Below, in pieces: positions 1 through 8,541 of a stretch of DNA of 64,000 nucleotides (position 1 is the first letter of the stretch; each line of letters begins with the position of its first letter). Below the pieces are notes generated by a model. That model was not told the DNA's origin. It searched no databases and saw nothing but the letters and a program-made list of their open reading frames with translations. The position numbers and the translations under genes were made by a program. The stretch is from positions 47,829 through 111,828 of the forward strand of contig NZ_MPOH02000011.1 in NCBI RefSeq assembly GCF_001896135.2, in the 5' to 3' direction. The stretch is from Streptomyces phaeoluteigriseus. Lineage in GTDB: Bacteria; Actinomycetota; Actinomycetes; Streptomycetales; Streptomycetaceae.

Positions 1-121
1 TGGCGGCGCGGGCCGCGAGGGGCTGCACGAGGGCTGCCGCGAGGGCGGCCGCGGTGACCGCGGCGACCCGTCCGGCATGGGTGGTGCGGCGCGTCCCGGG
101 CGCCGGCCATCTCGGTGTCAC
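1..121 (-). CDS. Secreted protein, N-terminal 40 codons only (probably pullulanase)
   Basis: The gene runs leftward off the window edge. It starts at a GTG at 119-121, with AAGGAG about ten bases upstream. The 40 visible residues have a basic start (several Arg) followed by an Ala/Val/Leu-rich stretch ending Ala-Arg-Ala-Ala, a typical Streptomyces secretion signal. It lies in the same direction as the alpha-amylase gene, separated by a strong hairpin. In S. coelicolor the gene next to the aglA/malEFG locus encodes a secreted pullulanase/amylase (SCO2226). That identity is inferred from neighbourhood only; the sequence itself shows just a signal peptide. Confidence 0.55.
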   Translation of the reverse strand, partial: MTPRWPAPGTRRTTHAGRVAAVTAAALAAALVQPLAARAA

Positions 122-225
122 AGGTGTGAACTCCTTGCGATTACGGCTCATTGGGTCCGACCCCTGCGCCACGGGACGGCTGTGTCGCCGGGCGCCGGCG
201 CGACCGTAACCCCGGCGCAAGGCTT

Positions 226-275
226 ACAGCAAGGGTCGTGAAAGACATGGAAAGAAATTTCACGACCCTTGCTGT
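226..275 (-). terminator. Long hairpin terminator after the alpha-amylase gene
   Basis: Perfect 18-bp inverted repeat: arms 226-243 and 258-275 (ACAGCAAGGGTCGTGAAA and its complement) with a 14-base A-rich loop. It begins eight bases beyond the amylase stop codon and ends about 100 bases before the next gene's start. It should end amylase transcription and insulate the downstream secreted-enzyme gene. Confidence 0.8.
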
Positions 276-282
276 CACCCGG

Positions 283-1656
283 TCAGCAGCTCGACTTGCC
301 CGCGTGGATCGCCAACGCGGTGTTCGCGCCGAGGGTGGCGGTGAACTGGCCGCTCGAACCGACCGTCACCGTCGTGTTGTTCTGCACGTTGCAGTACGTC
401 CCGGCGGGCAGGGAGGTCTGGTAGGTCCGGCTCAGGGAACCGCTTTCGTGGTTGATCGCGACATAGCCCTTGGAGCCCCGGCCGAAGGCGATCGCGTCGC
501 CGCCGTTGTCCCACCAGTTGGTCACCGACTCGCCGCGGGTGGCGTTGCGGAAGGCGACCATGCGCTGGATCTCCGGCCAGGCGTGCTGGCACTTCCAGCC
601 GTTCTGCCAGCAGGCGCTCACCGAGCCTCCGGCCGGCGGTCCGGCGTCCGTGTCGGAGAACTCGTAGCCCGAGTTGACGTCCGGGGCGCCGTAGGGCCAG
701 GCCAGCATGAAGACGTTGGCCAGCGTGTAGGTGGCACCGTCCTTGTAGCTCAGCGTGGAGCCGTTGCGCTCGGTGTCGTGGTTGTCGACGAAGACACCGG
801 AGACGGAGCTGTTCATGTAGCCCCAGCCCTCGCCGTAGTTCTTCAGGTAGGCGAGGTTCTCGTTGTTGAAGACCCGCTTGAGGTCGTAGGCGTAGCGGAA
901 CTCCTGGACGTCCCCGTTGCCCGTGTACTCGGAGGGCTGGACGGCCTCGCCGCTGCCGTGGATGGCCTCCTGCTTCCAGTAGGCGTTCGGCTTCGTCAGC
1001 CGGGACTTGATGTTGGCGAGGTCGGCGGTGTCGATGTGCTTGGCCGCGTCGATGCGGAAGCCGTCGACGCCGAGGGACAGCAGGTCGTTCAGGTACCCGG
1101 CGATCGTCCTGCGGACGTAGTCCTCGCCCGTGTCCAGGTCGGCGAGGCCGACCAGTTCGCAGCGCTGGACGTTCCAGCGGTCGCCGTAGTTGGTGATCTG
1201 CGAGGTGCAGTCGTCGAAGTCGTACGAGGAGTACAGGCCGGGGTAGTTGTACTTCGTGTACGACGAGCCGCCGGTGCCGGTGCCGCTGCCCGCGGACATG
1301 TGGTTGATGACGGTGTCCACGACGACCTTCACGCCCGCCGCGTGGCAGGTGTTCACCATGTTCTGGAAGGCCGTGCGGTCGCCGAGGCGTCCCGCGATCT
1401 TGTAGCTGACCGGCTGGTACGACGTCCACCACTGCGCGCCCTGTATGTGCTCGGCGGGCGGCGAGACCTGCACGTATCCGTAGCCCGCGGGGCCCAGGGT
1501 GGTGGTGCACTCCTTGGCGACGGAGGCGAAGTTCCACTCGAAGAGGACGGCGGTGACGTCCTTGGTGCCGGGCGGGGAGGCCTGCGCGAGCGACGGGGTC
1601 ATGACAAGGGCGGCGGCCGAGAGGGCGAGCGCCCCGGAGAGGGTTCTGCGTGCCAT
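283..1656 (-). CDS. aml: Secreted alpha-amylase (GH13)
   Basis: 457-residue extracellular alpha-amylase that hydrolyses internal alpha-1,4 bonds of starch. Residues 1-26 form a signal peptide (MARR, hydrophobic Ala/Leu core, AQA-type cleavage site). The GH13 motifs are in order: VDTVINH near 113-119, GFRIDAAKH near 199-207 with nucleophile Asp203, acid/base Glu230, and FVDNHD near 289-294 with the third acid Asp294. The length equals the single-catalytic-domain Streptomyces amylases, with no starch-binding domain. The start ATG at 1654-1656 has GGTTCC/GAAGGAAC upstream. CTTGC repeats like those near malE precede it, so MalR repression and maltodextrin induction are likely. Its products feed the MalEFG transporter encoded upstream. 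Confidence 0.95.
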   Translation of the reverse strand: MARRTLSGALALSAAALVMTPSLAQASPPGTKDVTAVLFEWNFASVAKECTTTLGPAGYGYVQVSPPAEHIQGAQWWTSYQPVSYKIAGRLGDRTAFQNMVNTCHAAGVKVVVDTVINHMSAGSGTGTGGSSYTKYNYPGLYSSYDFDDCTSQITNYGDRWNVQRCELVGLADLDTGEDYVRRTIAGYLNDLLSLGVDGFRIDAAKHIDTADLANIKSRLTKPNAYWKQEAIHGSGEAVQPSEYTGNGDVQEFRYAYDLKRVFNNENLAYLKNYGEGWGYMNSSVSGVFVDNHDTERNGSTLSYKDGATYTLANVFMLAWPYGAPDVNSGYEFSDTDAGPPAGGSVSACWQNGWKCQHAWPEIQRMVAFRNATRGESVTNWWDNGGDAIAFGRGSKGYVAINHESGSLSRTYQTSLPAGTYCNVQNNTTVTVGSSGQFTATLGANTALAIHAGKSSC

Positions 1657-1682
1657 GTGGGGTTCCTTCGACGTTGAAGGTT

Positions 1683-1709
1683 CTTGCTGAAAGATTCCCG
1701 CAATCTTGC
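1683..1709. promoter_or_regulatory. Putative MalR operator of the amylase gene
   Basis: CTTGC occurs at 1683-1687 and again at 1705-1709, the second as part of the palindrome GCAATCTTGC (1700-1709). This lies 27-53 bases upstream of the amylase start, where a promoter would be. The same CTTGC/GCAAG words are concentrated between malE and malR. Assignment to MalR is inference from that similarity. Confidence 0.5.
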
Positions 1710-1727
1710 GGTGACGCAGATGTTAAA

Positions 1728-1755
1728 GGCCCGCTGCCTGAAAAGGCAGCGGGCC
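1728..1755 (-). terminator. Hairpin terminator after aglA
   Basis: Perfect 12-bp stem (GGCCCGCTGCCT at 1728-1739; complement at 1744-1755) closed by a GAAA tetraloop. It lies about 35 bases past the aglA stop and before the amylase promoter. Confidence 0.8.
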
Positions 1756-1789
1756 GTGTGAAGTTGATGCAAGAAGTTTCCCGGGGCCG

Positions 1790-3483
1790 TCAGACCGTCG
1801 TGAACCACACCGTCGTGTCCGCCGGCACCTTCGCCTCGCCCTCCGCCTCGGTCAGTTCACCGCTGGCGAGCAGCAGCCGGCCGTACGCCGGGGTCGTCAC
1901 CGCCTCGCCGGAGGTGTTGGCGACGCACACGAACTCACCGCGCCGGAACGCCAGCACGCCCTCGGGGGCGCGCAGCCACTCCACCGAGTCGCCCGCGCCG
2001 AGGTCCGGCAGGGACCGGCGCAGCGCCAGCGCCGAACGGTACAGCTCCAGCGTCGAGCCGGGCACGCCCTGCTGCGCCTCGATGCTCAGCTCGCCCCAGC
2101 CCGCGGCTGCGGCAGCCAGCTGCCGCCCGCGCCGAAGCCGTAGGACGAGCCCTCGCGGGTCCACGGGATCGGGACGCGGCAGCCGTCACGGAAGCCGTCC
2201 TGGCCCGCGCCGCGGAAGTACGCCGGGTCCTGGCGCACCTCGTCGGGCAGGTCGACGACGTCCGGCAGGCCCAGTTCCTCGCCCTGGTAGACGTACGCCG
2301 AGCCGGGCAACGCCAGCATCAGCAGGCTGGCCGCGCGGGCGCGCCGCAGGCCCAGCGCGCGGTCGCCCGCCGTGCGGATCTGCGTGCCGAGGCCGGGCGG
2401 GTTGGCGAAGCGGGTGGCGTGCCGGGTGACGTCGTGGTTGGACAGGACCCAGGTGGCGGGGGCGCCGACCGGGCGCATGGCCTCCAGGGTGCGGTCGACG
2501 ACCTGACGCAGCTCCTTGGCGTCCCACTCCGTCGCCAGGTACTGGAAGTTGAACGCCTGGTGCAGCTCGTCGGGGCGGACGTAGTTGGCGGTCCGCTCGA
2601 CGGTCGGGGTCCATGCCTCGGCGACGAAGATGCGCTCGCCCGCGTACTCGTCGAGGACGAGACGCCACTGCCGGTAGACCTCGTGCACGCCGTCCTGGTC
2701 GAAGAACGGCATGACATCGTTGCCCAGCAGCTTGAGCTGGTCGTGGGAACCAAGGTCGGGCAGGCCCTCGGCCTTCACCAGGCCGTGCGCCACGTCGATG
2801 CGGAAGCCGTCGACGCCGATGTCGAGCCAGAACCGCAGGATGGAGCGGAACTCGTCGCCGACGGCCGGGTGTTCCCAGTTGAAGTCGGGCTGCTCGGGGG
2901 CGAAGAGGTGCAGGTACCACTCGCCGGGCGTGCCGTCGGGCTCGGTGACCCGCGTCCAGGCCGGGCCGCCGAAGATGGACTCCCAGTCGTTGGGCGGGAG
3001 TTCGCCGTCAGCGCCCTTGCCGGGGCGGAAGTGGTAGCGCTCGCGCAGCGGGGAGCCGGGGCCCTCGGCGAGCGCCCGCTTGAACCACTCGTGCTGGTCC
3101 GAGGAGTGGTTGGGGACCAGGTCGACGATGATCCGCAGGCCCAGCTCGTGGGCGTCGCGGATCAGGGCGTCGGCGTCCAGCAGGTTGCCGAACATGGGGT
3201 CGACGGCACGGTAGTCGGCGACGTCGTAGCCGGCGTCGGCCTGCGGCGAGGCGTAGAAGGGGCTGAGCCACACGGCGTCCACGCCGAGGCCCTGCAGGTA
3301 CGGGAGACGGGAGCGTACGCCCTCCAGGTCACCCATGCCGTCGCCGTTGCTGTCGGCGAAACTGCGCGGGTACACCTGGTAGATGACCGCGTCCCGCCAC
3401 CAGTCGCCGCGCTGCGCGACGGTGGCGACGGCCGGGTCGGGCCGGGTGGTCGGGGCCGGGGCGGCGGAGTACTGCTGGCTCAT
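1790..3483 (-). pseudogene. aglA: Cytoplasmic alpha-glucosidase AglA, one-base frameshift near its end
   Basis: GH13 alpha-glucosidase acting on imported maltodextrins. There is no signal peptide. The start ATG is at 3481-3483 with AAGGA before it; 12 further codons are open upstream but lack a ribosome site. Family motifs are present: DLVPNHSS, GFRIDVAHG (nucleophile Asp), IFVAEAW (acid/base Glu) and LSNHDVTRH. The reading frame stops early at 2086, but the next frame continues the same protein to 1790 (GELSIEAQQGVPGS to the C terminus). One lost G in the run at 2101-2113 restores a normal ~565-residue enzyme. Either the last ~100 residues are lost or this is a sequencing error; the latter is favoured because similar losses recur in the window. 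Confidence 0.85.
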
Positions 3484-3500
3484 GGCTTCCTTGATGCGGT

Positions 3501-3540
3501 GGGGGTCCCCCCCGCTCACGTGGAGTCGAGAGTGGGGGAC
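3501..3540. repeat. Dispersed palindromic (REP-like) repeat, copy 1
   Basis: GGGGGTCCCCCC..CTC....GAGTCGAGAGTGGGGGA, immediately upstream of aglA. A second copy with the same ends and GTCGAGAGTGGGGGA core is at 7049-7086 upstream of malE. The ends pair (GGGGGTCCCCC against itself and against GTGGGGG), giving a stable hairpin. Such sequences recur in Streptomyces intergenic regions (recalled, not checked). Confidence 0.6.
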
Positions 3541-3578
3541 GGGTCATCGGGATCAGGCATGCGTACGGCGGTGCTGAC

Positions 3579-3625
3579 GAGGCGGCGCGGTCACAGCGGG
3601 GTCGGATGGTGACCGCGGCCGCCTC
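3579..3625 (-). terminator. Stem-loop between malG and aglA
   Basis: Interrupted inverted repeat: arms 3579-3594 and 3609-3625 (GCGGTCAC/GTGACCGC core, extended by GAGGCGG/CCGCCTC). It lies between the malG stop and aglA. It would end or attenuate the malEFG transcript, leaving aglA on its own or at reduced read-through. Confidence 0.65.
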
Positions 3626-3662
3626 GGGTCTTCGGGGGGCGTCCCGGCCTCCCGGCGGAGGG

Positions 3663-4568
3663 TCACCCCTTCGTGCCACCCGCGGTCAGACCGGTCACCA
3701 GGTTCTTCTGCACGAGGTAGAAGAACGCGGAGACCGGTATCGCGATCAGCACCGCGGTGGCGGCCATCAGGTTGCGCTGGGCGTCGTGCTCGCTGACGAA
3801 GCTCTGCAGTCCGACGGCGAGGGTGTACTTCTCGTCGTCCAGCAGGAACGTGGTGGCGAAGGCGACCTCGCCGAAGGCCGTGATGAAGCTGTAGAACGCG
3901 GCCACCGCGAGGCCCGGCTTGGCGAGCGGCAGGATCAGCCGCGCGAACGTGCCGAAGGGGGACAGTCCGTCGACCCGGCCGGCCTCGTCGATCTCGAACG
4001 GGATGGTGTCGAAGTACCCCTTGAGCAGCCAGGCGCAGTACGGCACGGCGGTCGAGCAGTAGACCAGGATCAGACCGAGGTAGGTGTCGATGAGCTGGAG
4101 GTCCGACAGGATCTGGTACATCGGCACCATCAGCACGGCGACCGGGAACATCTGGGTCACCAGCAGCACCCACATGAACTTGCGGTAGGCCGGGAAGCGC
4201 ATGCGGGACACGGCGTAACCGGTGGTGGCGGCGATCATCACGCCGATCACCGTGGTGCCCAGCGACACGATCAGCGAACTCTTCAGCCAGTCGAAGAAAT
4301 TCGTGTTCTGCAGGACGAACGAGTAGTTGTCCAAGGTCATCTTCGACCAGATGCGCCCGGGGTGGAGGTAGTCGTCCTTGTCCGGGCCGAGGGAGAGGAA
4401 GACCAGCCAGGCGATCGGGAAGAGCGCGATCAGCGAGGCGACGATCAGCACGCCGTGCGAGGCGAGCGAGGCGACGACACCGCGCTTGCCTCGCCCGGGG
4501 CCCCCGGCGGGGCCGGCCGTGGGCCGCTCGGTCACGTCGGCGGAGGTCTCGACGGTGGTGGTACTCAT
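3663..4568 (-). CDS. malG: Maltodextrin ABC transporter permease MalG
   Basis: 301-residue inner-membrane permease, partner of MalF in the maltose/maltodextrin importer. About six membrane segments are visible, the first near residues 30-55 after a Pro/Gly-rich cytoplasmic start. The ATPase-contacting EAA loop reads EIDEAGRVDGLSPFGTFARL followed by ILPLAKPG, about residues 190-220. It starts 13 bases after the malF stop, so the two are translated from one message. No ATPase gene is nearby. In Streptomyces the shared ATPase MsiK, encoded elsewhere, energises this transporter (established knowledge). Confidence 0.97.
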   Translation of the reverse strand: MSTTTVETSADVTERPTAGPAGGPGRGKRGVVASLASHGVLIVASLIALFPIAWLVFLSLGPDKDDYLHPGRIWSKMTLDNYSFVLQNTNFFDWLKSSLIVSLGTTVIGVMIAATTGYAVSRMRFPAYRKFMWVLLVTQMFPVAVLMVPMYQILSDLQLIDTYLGLILVYCSTAVPYCAWLLKGYFDTIPFEIDEAGRVDGLSPFGTFARLILPLAKPGLAVAAFYSFITAFGEVAFATTFLLDDEKYTLAVGLQSFVSEHDAQRNLMAATAVLIAIPVSAFFYLVQKNLVTGLTAGGTKG

Positions 4569-4581
4569 GGGAACTCCTGCC

Positions 4582-5583
4582 TCAGATCGCGAGCTGCTGC
4601 TCGTTGCGGTTCAGCCAGCGGCGGTAGAACGAGGTGAAGACGATCAGGATGGCCAGCAGCAGGATGCCGTAGGCCGCCGACTGGGCGAAGTCACGCGGCT
4701 GCTGTCCGAAGCCGAGGTAGTACGCCCAGGTGACAAGAATCTGGGCATCCGGCGCGGTGGTGCCGAACAGCAGGAAGATCACGGCGAACTGGTTGAAGGT
4801 CCAGATGATGCCGAGGAGCACGACGGTCGAGCTGACCGAGCGCAGGCCCGGCAGGGTGACGTGACGGAAGCGCTGCCAGGCGTTGGCGCCGTCCATCTCC
4901 GCGGCCTCGTAGAGCGTGGAGTCGATGGACTGGAGGCCGCCGAGCAGGGAGACCATCATGAACGGCACACCGCACCAGGTGTTGACCATGATCGCGGCGA
5001 ACCGCTGCCAGAAGGTGTCCTCCAGCCACAGCGGCGTCGGCAGGTGCAGGCTCTCCAGGGCGGAGTTGATGATGCCGCCGTCGGAGAGCATGAACCGCCA
5101 GCCGAAGACGGTGACGAAGGTCGGCACGGCCCAGGGCAGGACCAGGATCAGCCGGTAGAAGGTGCGTCCGCGCAGCTTCTGGTTGAGCAGGAGGGCGAGG
5201 CCGAGACCGATGGTGTAGTGCAGGGCGACGCAGGCGGCCGTCCAGACGATCGTCCAGATGAAGTGCGACCAGAAGCGGTCGTAGGCGGTCTCGCCCCACA
5301 GGATGTCGGCGTAGTTGTCCAGACCGATGAACTTGTAGGTGGCCTCGATCTCGTTGACGCCGATCGTGCGGCCGGTGTTCAGGCTGTTGGCGTCGGTGAG
5401 GGTGAGGTACATGCCGTACCCGAGGGGATACAGCACGAGAACGCCGAGGACGACCACCACGGGGGCGATCATGACGTAGGCGTACCAGTGCTTCTGGTAA
5501 CCGTGCTTCAGGCGCTGACCCAGCCCGGGGCGCGGCGCGTCACCGCGGCGCTTGCCGGTCGCGCGGTCGATGGCGACTGTCAT
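4582..5583 (-). CDS. malF: Maltodextrin ABC transporter permease MalF
   Basis: 333-residue permease. The start chosen is the ATG at 5581-5583 (MTVAIDRATGKRRG), preceded by AGAAGG. The frame stays open far upstream, but that stretch crosses the malE-malF hairpin and is not credible protein. The first membrane segment is YVMIAPVVVVLGVLVLYPLG, about residues 36-56. The EAA loop is YEAAEMDGANAWQRFRHVTL, about 220-240. It forms the channel with MalG and receives sugar from MalE. A hairpin separates it from malE, which probably sets a higher level of binding protein than permease. Confidence 0.96.
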   Translation of the reverse strand: MTVAIDRATGKRRGDAPRPGLGQRLKHGYQKHWYAYVMIAPVVVVLGVLVLYPLGYGMYLTLTDANSLNTGRTIGVNEIEATYKFIGLDNYADILWGETAYDRFWSHFIWTIVWTAACVALHYTIGLGLALLLNQKLRGRTFYRLILVLPWAVPTFVTVFGWRFMLSDGGIINSALESLHLPTPLWLEDTFWQRFAAIMVNTWCGVPFMMVSLLGGLQSIDSTLYEAAEMDGANAWQRFRHVTLPGLRSVSSTVVLLGIIWTFNQFAVIFLLFGTTAPDAQILVTWAYYLGFGQQPRDFAQSAAYGILLLAILIVFTSFYRRWLNRNEQQLAI

Positions 5584-5637
5584 GGTTCGACACCTTCTGG
5601 AAATTCGAAGATCAGGGGCGGGCTGGGGGACAGGCCG

Positions 5638-5683
5638 GTGGCCGCCGATCACTCCCCCATGCGCGGGGTGATCCGGCGGCCAC
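5638..5683 (-). terminator. Attenuator-like hairpin between malE and malF
   Basis: GTGGCCGCCGATCAC (5638-5652) pairs with GTGATCCGGCGGCCAC (5668-5683), a 15-bp stem with one bulged base. It follows the malE stop and precedes the malF ribosome site. In binding-protein operons such hairpins favour excess binding protein by partial termination or mRNA stabilisation. Confidence 0.7.
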
Positions 5684-5690
5684 TCGGGAC

Positions 5691-6965
5691 TCACTTGCTG
5701 AAGTCCGGCACCAGCTTGGCGATGGCGGTCTCGGCGTTGCTCAGTCCCTTGTCGAGGGAGACCTTGCCGCCCGCGATCTTGGGCAGTTCGGTGTCCAGCG
5801 GACCCCACAGGGAGCTGTACTCCGGCAGCGCGGGGCGCGGCTGGGCGGCGGACAGCACGGTCTGGTAGCCGGCGATGCCCGGGTCGGCCTTGACCTCGGC
5901 GGTGTAGGCGTCGTCGCGGGTCGGCAGCGTGGAGTTCTTCTGCGCGACGGCCGCCTGCGACTTCGCGGAGGTCATGAAGTTGACGAACTTCAGCGCGGCC
6001 TTCTGGTGGGCGGCGTCCGAGCCGGCGTAGACCGAGAGGTTGTGGCCGCCGGTCGGGGCGCCCGCCTCGCCGGTGGAGCCGGCCGGGACGGTGGCGATGC
6101 CCAGGTTGCTCTTGTCCGTGAACGCCGAACCCTTGTAGAAGTTCGTGATCTCCCAGGGGCCCTGGACGATCGCGGCGACCTTGCCGTTGACGAACGCGTC
6201 CTGGATGTGGGCGTAGGCGTCGGCGGTGGTGTCCGCCTTGTGCAGGCCCTTGCCGTCGAACATGCCGAGCCAGGTGCCGTACGCCTTCTTCGCCTCCGCC
6301 GAGTTGACGGTGATCTTCTTGCCCTCGGCGTCGACCGTGTCGGTGCCCTCGCCGTAGAGGAAGGACTGGGCGTAGTAGGCCTGGGTCGAGCCCCAGTAGC
6401 CGTCCACCCCGGTCTTGTCCTTGATCGTGGCGGCGGCCTTCTTGAGGTCGTCCCAGCTCTTGGGCGCCTCGGTGAGGCCGGCCTTGGCGAAGAGCGCCTT
6501 GTTGTAGACCAGCGCGAGGGTGTCGGTGACAATCGGCACGCCGTACGTCTTGCCCTCGTACTTCGCCTGCTCGATCAGGTTCGGCTTGAACTTGGCCTGT
6601 TCGGCGAGGGCCTCGGTGCCGTCCAGCGGCAGGAAGAAGCCCTTCTTGGCGAAGGCGGGGGTCCAGCCGACCTCGGAGCGCAGCACGTCCGGCGCGCCCT
6701 TGGAACCGGCGGCGGTGTCGAACTTGTTCTGCGCCTGGTCGAAGGGGACGTTGACGTACTTGACCTTGACGTCCTTGTTGGCGGCCTCGAACTCCTTGAC
6801 CAAGGCCTGGTACGTCGGGGCCTCATTGGTGGCGTTGGAGGTGTCCCACCAGGTGATGGTGACCGGGCCGTCGGCCGAGTCGCCGCTGTCGTCACTTCCG
6901 CCGCAGGCCGTCGCCGCGAGGGCGAGGGACGCCACCAGCGCGGTGGCCGCTATGCCACGCCGCAT
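5691..6965 (-). CDS. malE: Maltose/maltodextrin-binding lipoprotein MalE
   Basis: 424-residue solute-binding lipoprotein, anchored to the outer face of the membrane, that delivers maltodextrins to MalFG. The start ATG at 6963-6965 has AAGGAG seven bases upstream. Residues 1-20 are a lipoprotein signal ending LAATA, with lipidated Cys21 followed by a flexible Gly/Ser/Asp linker. The mature part has the group-1 binding-protein pattern (VTITWWDTSN near the start; APDVLRSEVGW; a VQGPWEITNFY stretch). It is the first gene of the malEFG operon and divergent from malR, with CTTGCA/TGCAAG operators between them. Confidence 0.97.
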   Translation of the reverse strand: MRRGIAATALVASLALAATACGGSDDSGDSADGPVTITWWDTSNATNEAPTYQALVKEFEAANKDVKVKYVNVPFDQAQNKFDTAAGSKGAPDVLRSEVGWTPAFAKKGFFLPLDGTEALAEQAKFKPNLIEQAKYEGKTYGVPIVTDTLALVYNKALFAKAGLTEAPKSWDDLKKAAATIKDKTGVDGYWGSTQAYYAQSFLYGEGTDTVDAEGKKITVNSAEAKKAYGTWLGMFDGKGLHKADTTADAYAHIQDAFVNGKVAAIVQGPWEITNFYKGSAFTDKSNLGIATVPAGSTGEAGAPTGGHNLSVYAGSDAAHQKAALKFVNFMTSAKSQAAVAQKNSTLPTRDDAYTAEVKADPGIAGYQTVLSAAQPRPALPEYSSLWGPLDTELPKIAGGKVSLDKGLSNAETAIAKLVPDFSK

Positions 6966-7048
6966 TGAGTTCTCCTTGAGGGTGAAAGCCCGTGTAGCCC
7001 AGGAAACGGCCCCGTCCGCCGCTCCTGTCGACTTGCCGACTGCGCCAT

Positions 7049-7086
7049 GGGGGTCCCCCCGCTCGAGCGAAGTCGAGAGTGGGGGA
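7049..7086. repeat. Dispersed palindromic (REP-like) repeat, copy 2
   Basis: GGGGGTCCCCCCGCTCGAGC followed by GAAGTCGAGAGTGGGGGAG. It nearly matches the copy at 3501-3540 and contains the nested palindrome CTCGAGCGAAGTCGAG. It lies in the malE leader between the malE start and its probable promoter. Confidence 0.6.
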
Positions 7087-7135
7087 GGCCGCCGGGCGTC
7101 CAGAACGTAACAGCGATGTAAGCGTTGCGAAAGAC

Positions 7136-7156
7136 CTTGCAGAAAAGAAGTGCAAG
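7136..7156. promoter_or_regulatory. Putative MalR operator at the malE promoter
   Basis: Inverted repeat CTTGCA (7136-7141) and TGCAAG (7151-7156) with a 9-base A-rich spacer, next to GTTGCG at 7124-7129. Two-fold symmetry suits a LacI-family dimer. Published work on S. coelicolor malE describes a CTTGCAG-type motif bound by MalR, which fits. Confidence 0.65.
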
Positions 7157-7242
7157 GGATCTCCGAAGTTATTCGTGCGTGACCTCTTGGCGACCGTCAT
7201 GAGACGCTTGTTTCCAACGGTGGAGCGGCCAGAGACGGGTTG

Positions 7243-7266
7243 TGCAAGACTCTGCAAGCTCTTGCC
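7243..7266. promoter_or_regulatory. Second TGCAAG cluster, malR side
   Basis: TGCAAG at 7243-7248 and 7253-7258, then CTTGCC at 7261-7266: a direct repeat with 10-base (one helical turn) spacing followed by an inverted copy. It lies about 120 bases upstream of malR and may serve autoregulation of malR or cooperate with the site at 7136. Confidence 0.5.
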
Positions 7267-7381
7267 ATCACTTTCACGAGGGAGCGCGATGACGCAGCAG
7301 CCCGGCCGGGGCCGTCCAACAGGTCGCCCGCGGCGCCCGTTTGGTGTGCAAGGGGACACCTGGCCGGTACAGTCCAACCCT

Positions 7382-8401
7382 GTGACCACACGGCTTGCCG
7401 ACATCGCTGCGCAGGCGGGGGTGAGCGAAGCGACCGTCAGCCGCGTCCTCAACGGGAAGCCCGGCGTCGCCGCCACCACCCGCCAGTCCGTGCTCGCCGC
7501 ACTGGACGTCCTGGGCTACGAGCGCCCCGTCCGCCTGCGCCAGCGCAGCGCCGGCCTGGTCGGTCTGATCACGCCCGAGCTGGAGAACCCCATATTCCCG
7601 GCCCTGGCCCAGGTCATCGGCCAGGCGCTGACCCGCCAGGGCTACACCCCCGTCCTCGCCACCCAGACCCCGGGCGGCTCCACCGAGGACGAGCTGACCG
7701 AGATGCTGGTGGACCGCGGGGTCGCCGGCATCATCTACGTCTCCGGCCTGCACGCGGACACCACCGCCGACATGCAGCGCTACGAGCAGCTGCGCGCGCA
7801 GGGCGTCCCCTTCGTCCTCGTCGACGGCTTCTCCCCCAAGGTGCAGGCGCCGTTCATCTCCCCCGACGACCGGGCGGCGATGACCCTGGCGGTCACCCAC
7901 CTCTCGTCCCTGGGCCACACCCGGATCGGCCTGGCCCTCGGCCCCAAGCGCTTCGTCCCGGTCCAGCGCAAGATCGAGGGCTTCGTCCGCGCCATGCAGG
8001 ACACCCTCGGGCTGAACGCGGAGACGGTCGAGCAGGACATGGTCCAGCACTCCCTCTACACACTGGAGGGCGGCCAGGCCGCCACCATGGCCCTGATCGA
8101 CCGCGGCTGCACGGCGGTGGTCTGCGCCAGCGACATGATGGCCCTCGGCGCGATACGGGCGGCCCGCCAGCGCGGCCTGTCCGTCCCCCACGACATCTCC
8201 GTCGTCGGCTTCGACGACTCCCCCCTGATCGCGTTCACCGACCCGCCCCTGACCACGGTCCGCAAGCCGGTCCCCGCGATGGGCCAGGCCGCGGTGCGCA
8301 CCCTGCTGGAGGAGATCGGCGGTACGCCGGCCCCGCACAGCGAGTTCGTGTTCATGCCGGAGCTGGTGGTCCGCGGCTCGACGGCCTCGGCCCCCCGGTG
8401 A
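7382..8401 (+). CDS. malR: Maltose operon repressor MalR (LacI family)
   Basis: 339-residue LacI/GalR repressor. The start chosen is GTG at 7382, which puts the helix-turn-helix at residues 2-22 (TTRLADIAAQAGVSEATVSR, then VLNGKPGV), as in nearly all LacI proteins. An upstream in-frame ATG at 7289 has a better ribosome site but would add 31 low-complexity residues. TACAGT at 7368-7373 could be a -10 box giving an almost leaderless message from the GTG. The effector domain follows (GLITPELENPIFPALAQ; VVCASDMMALGAIRAA; SVVGFDDSPL). It lies divergent to malEFG and is expected to repress malEFG, aglA and the amylase gene without maltodextrins. Confidence 0.95.
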   Translation: MTTRLADIAAQAGVSEATVSRVLNGKPGVAATTRQSVLAALDVLGYERPVRLRQRSAGLVGLITPELENPIFPALAQVIGQALTRQGYTPVLATQTPGGSTEDELTEMLVDRGVAGIIYVSGLHADTTADMQRYEQLRAQGVPFVLVDGFSPKVQAPFISPDDRAAMTLAVTHLSSLGHTRIGLALGPKRFVPVQRKIEGFVRAMQDTLGLNAETVEQDMVQHSLYTLEGGQAATMALIDRGCTAVVCASDMMALGAIRAARQRGLSVPHDISVVGFDDSPLIAFTDPPLTTVRKPVPAMGQAAVRTLLEEIGGTPAPHSEFVFMPELVVRGSTASAPR

Positions 8402-8426
8402 CCGCAATCGTCCGTAGGGCGGAGAA

Positions 8427-8440
8427 GCCCGTTTTCGGGC
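8427..8440 (+). terminator. Short hairpin after malR
   Basis: GCCCG-TTTT-CGGGC, a 5-bp stem with a T loop, 26 bases past the malR stop. Short, so only a weak terminator candidate. Confidence 0.35.
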
Positions 8441-8541
8441 AGTACGTTCGCCGTATCCCCCCAGGGTCCACCGGTGGGAGAACATGCGGGCCGTATCGGA
8501 CCAGGGGATGATCGGAGAAGAAGGCTTTTCTGGCAGACTCT

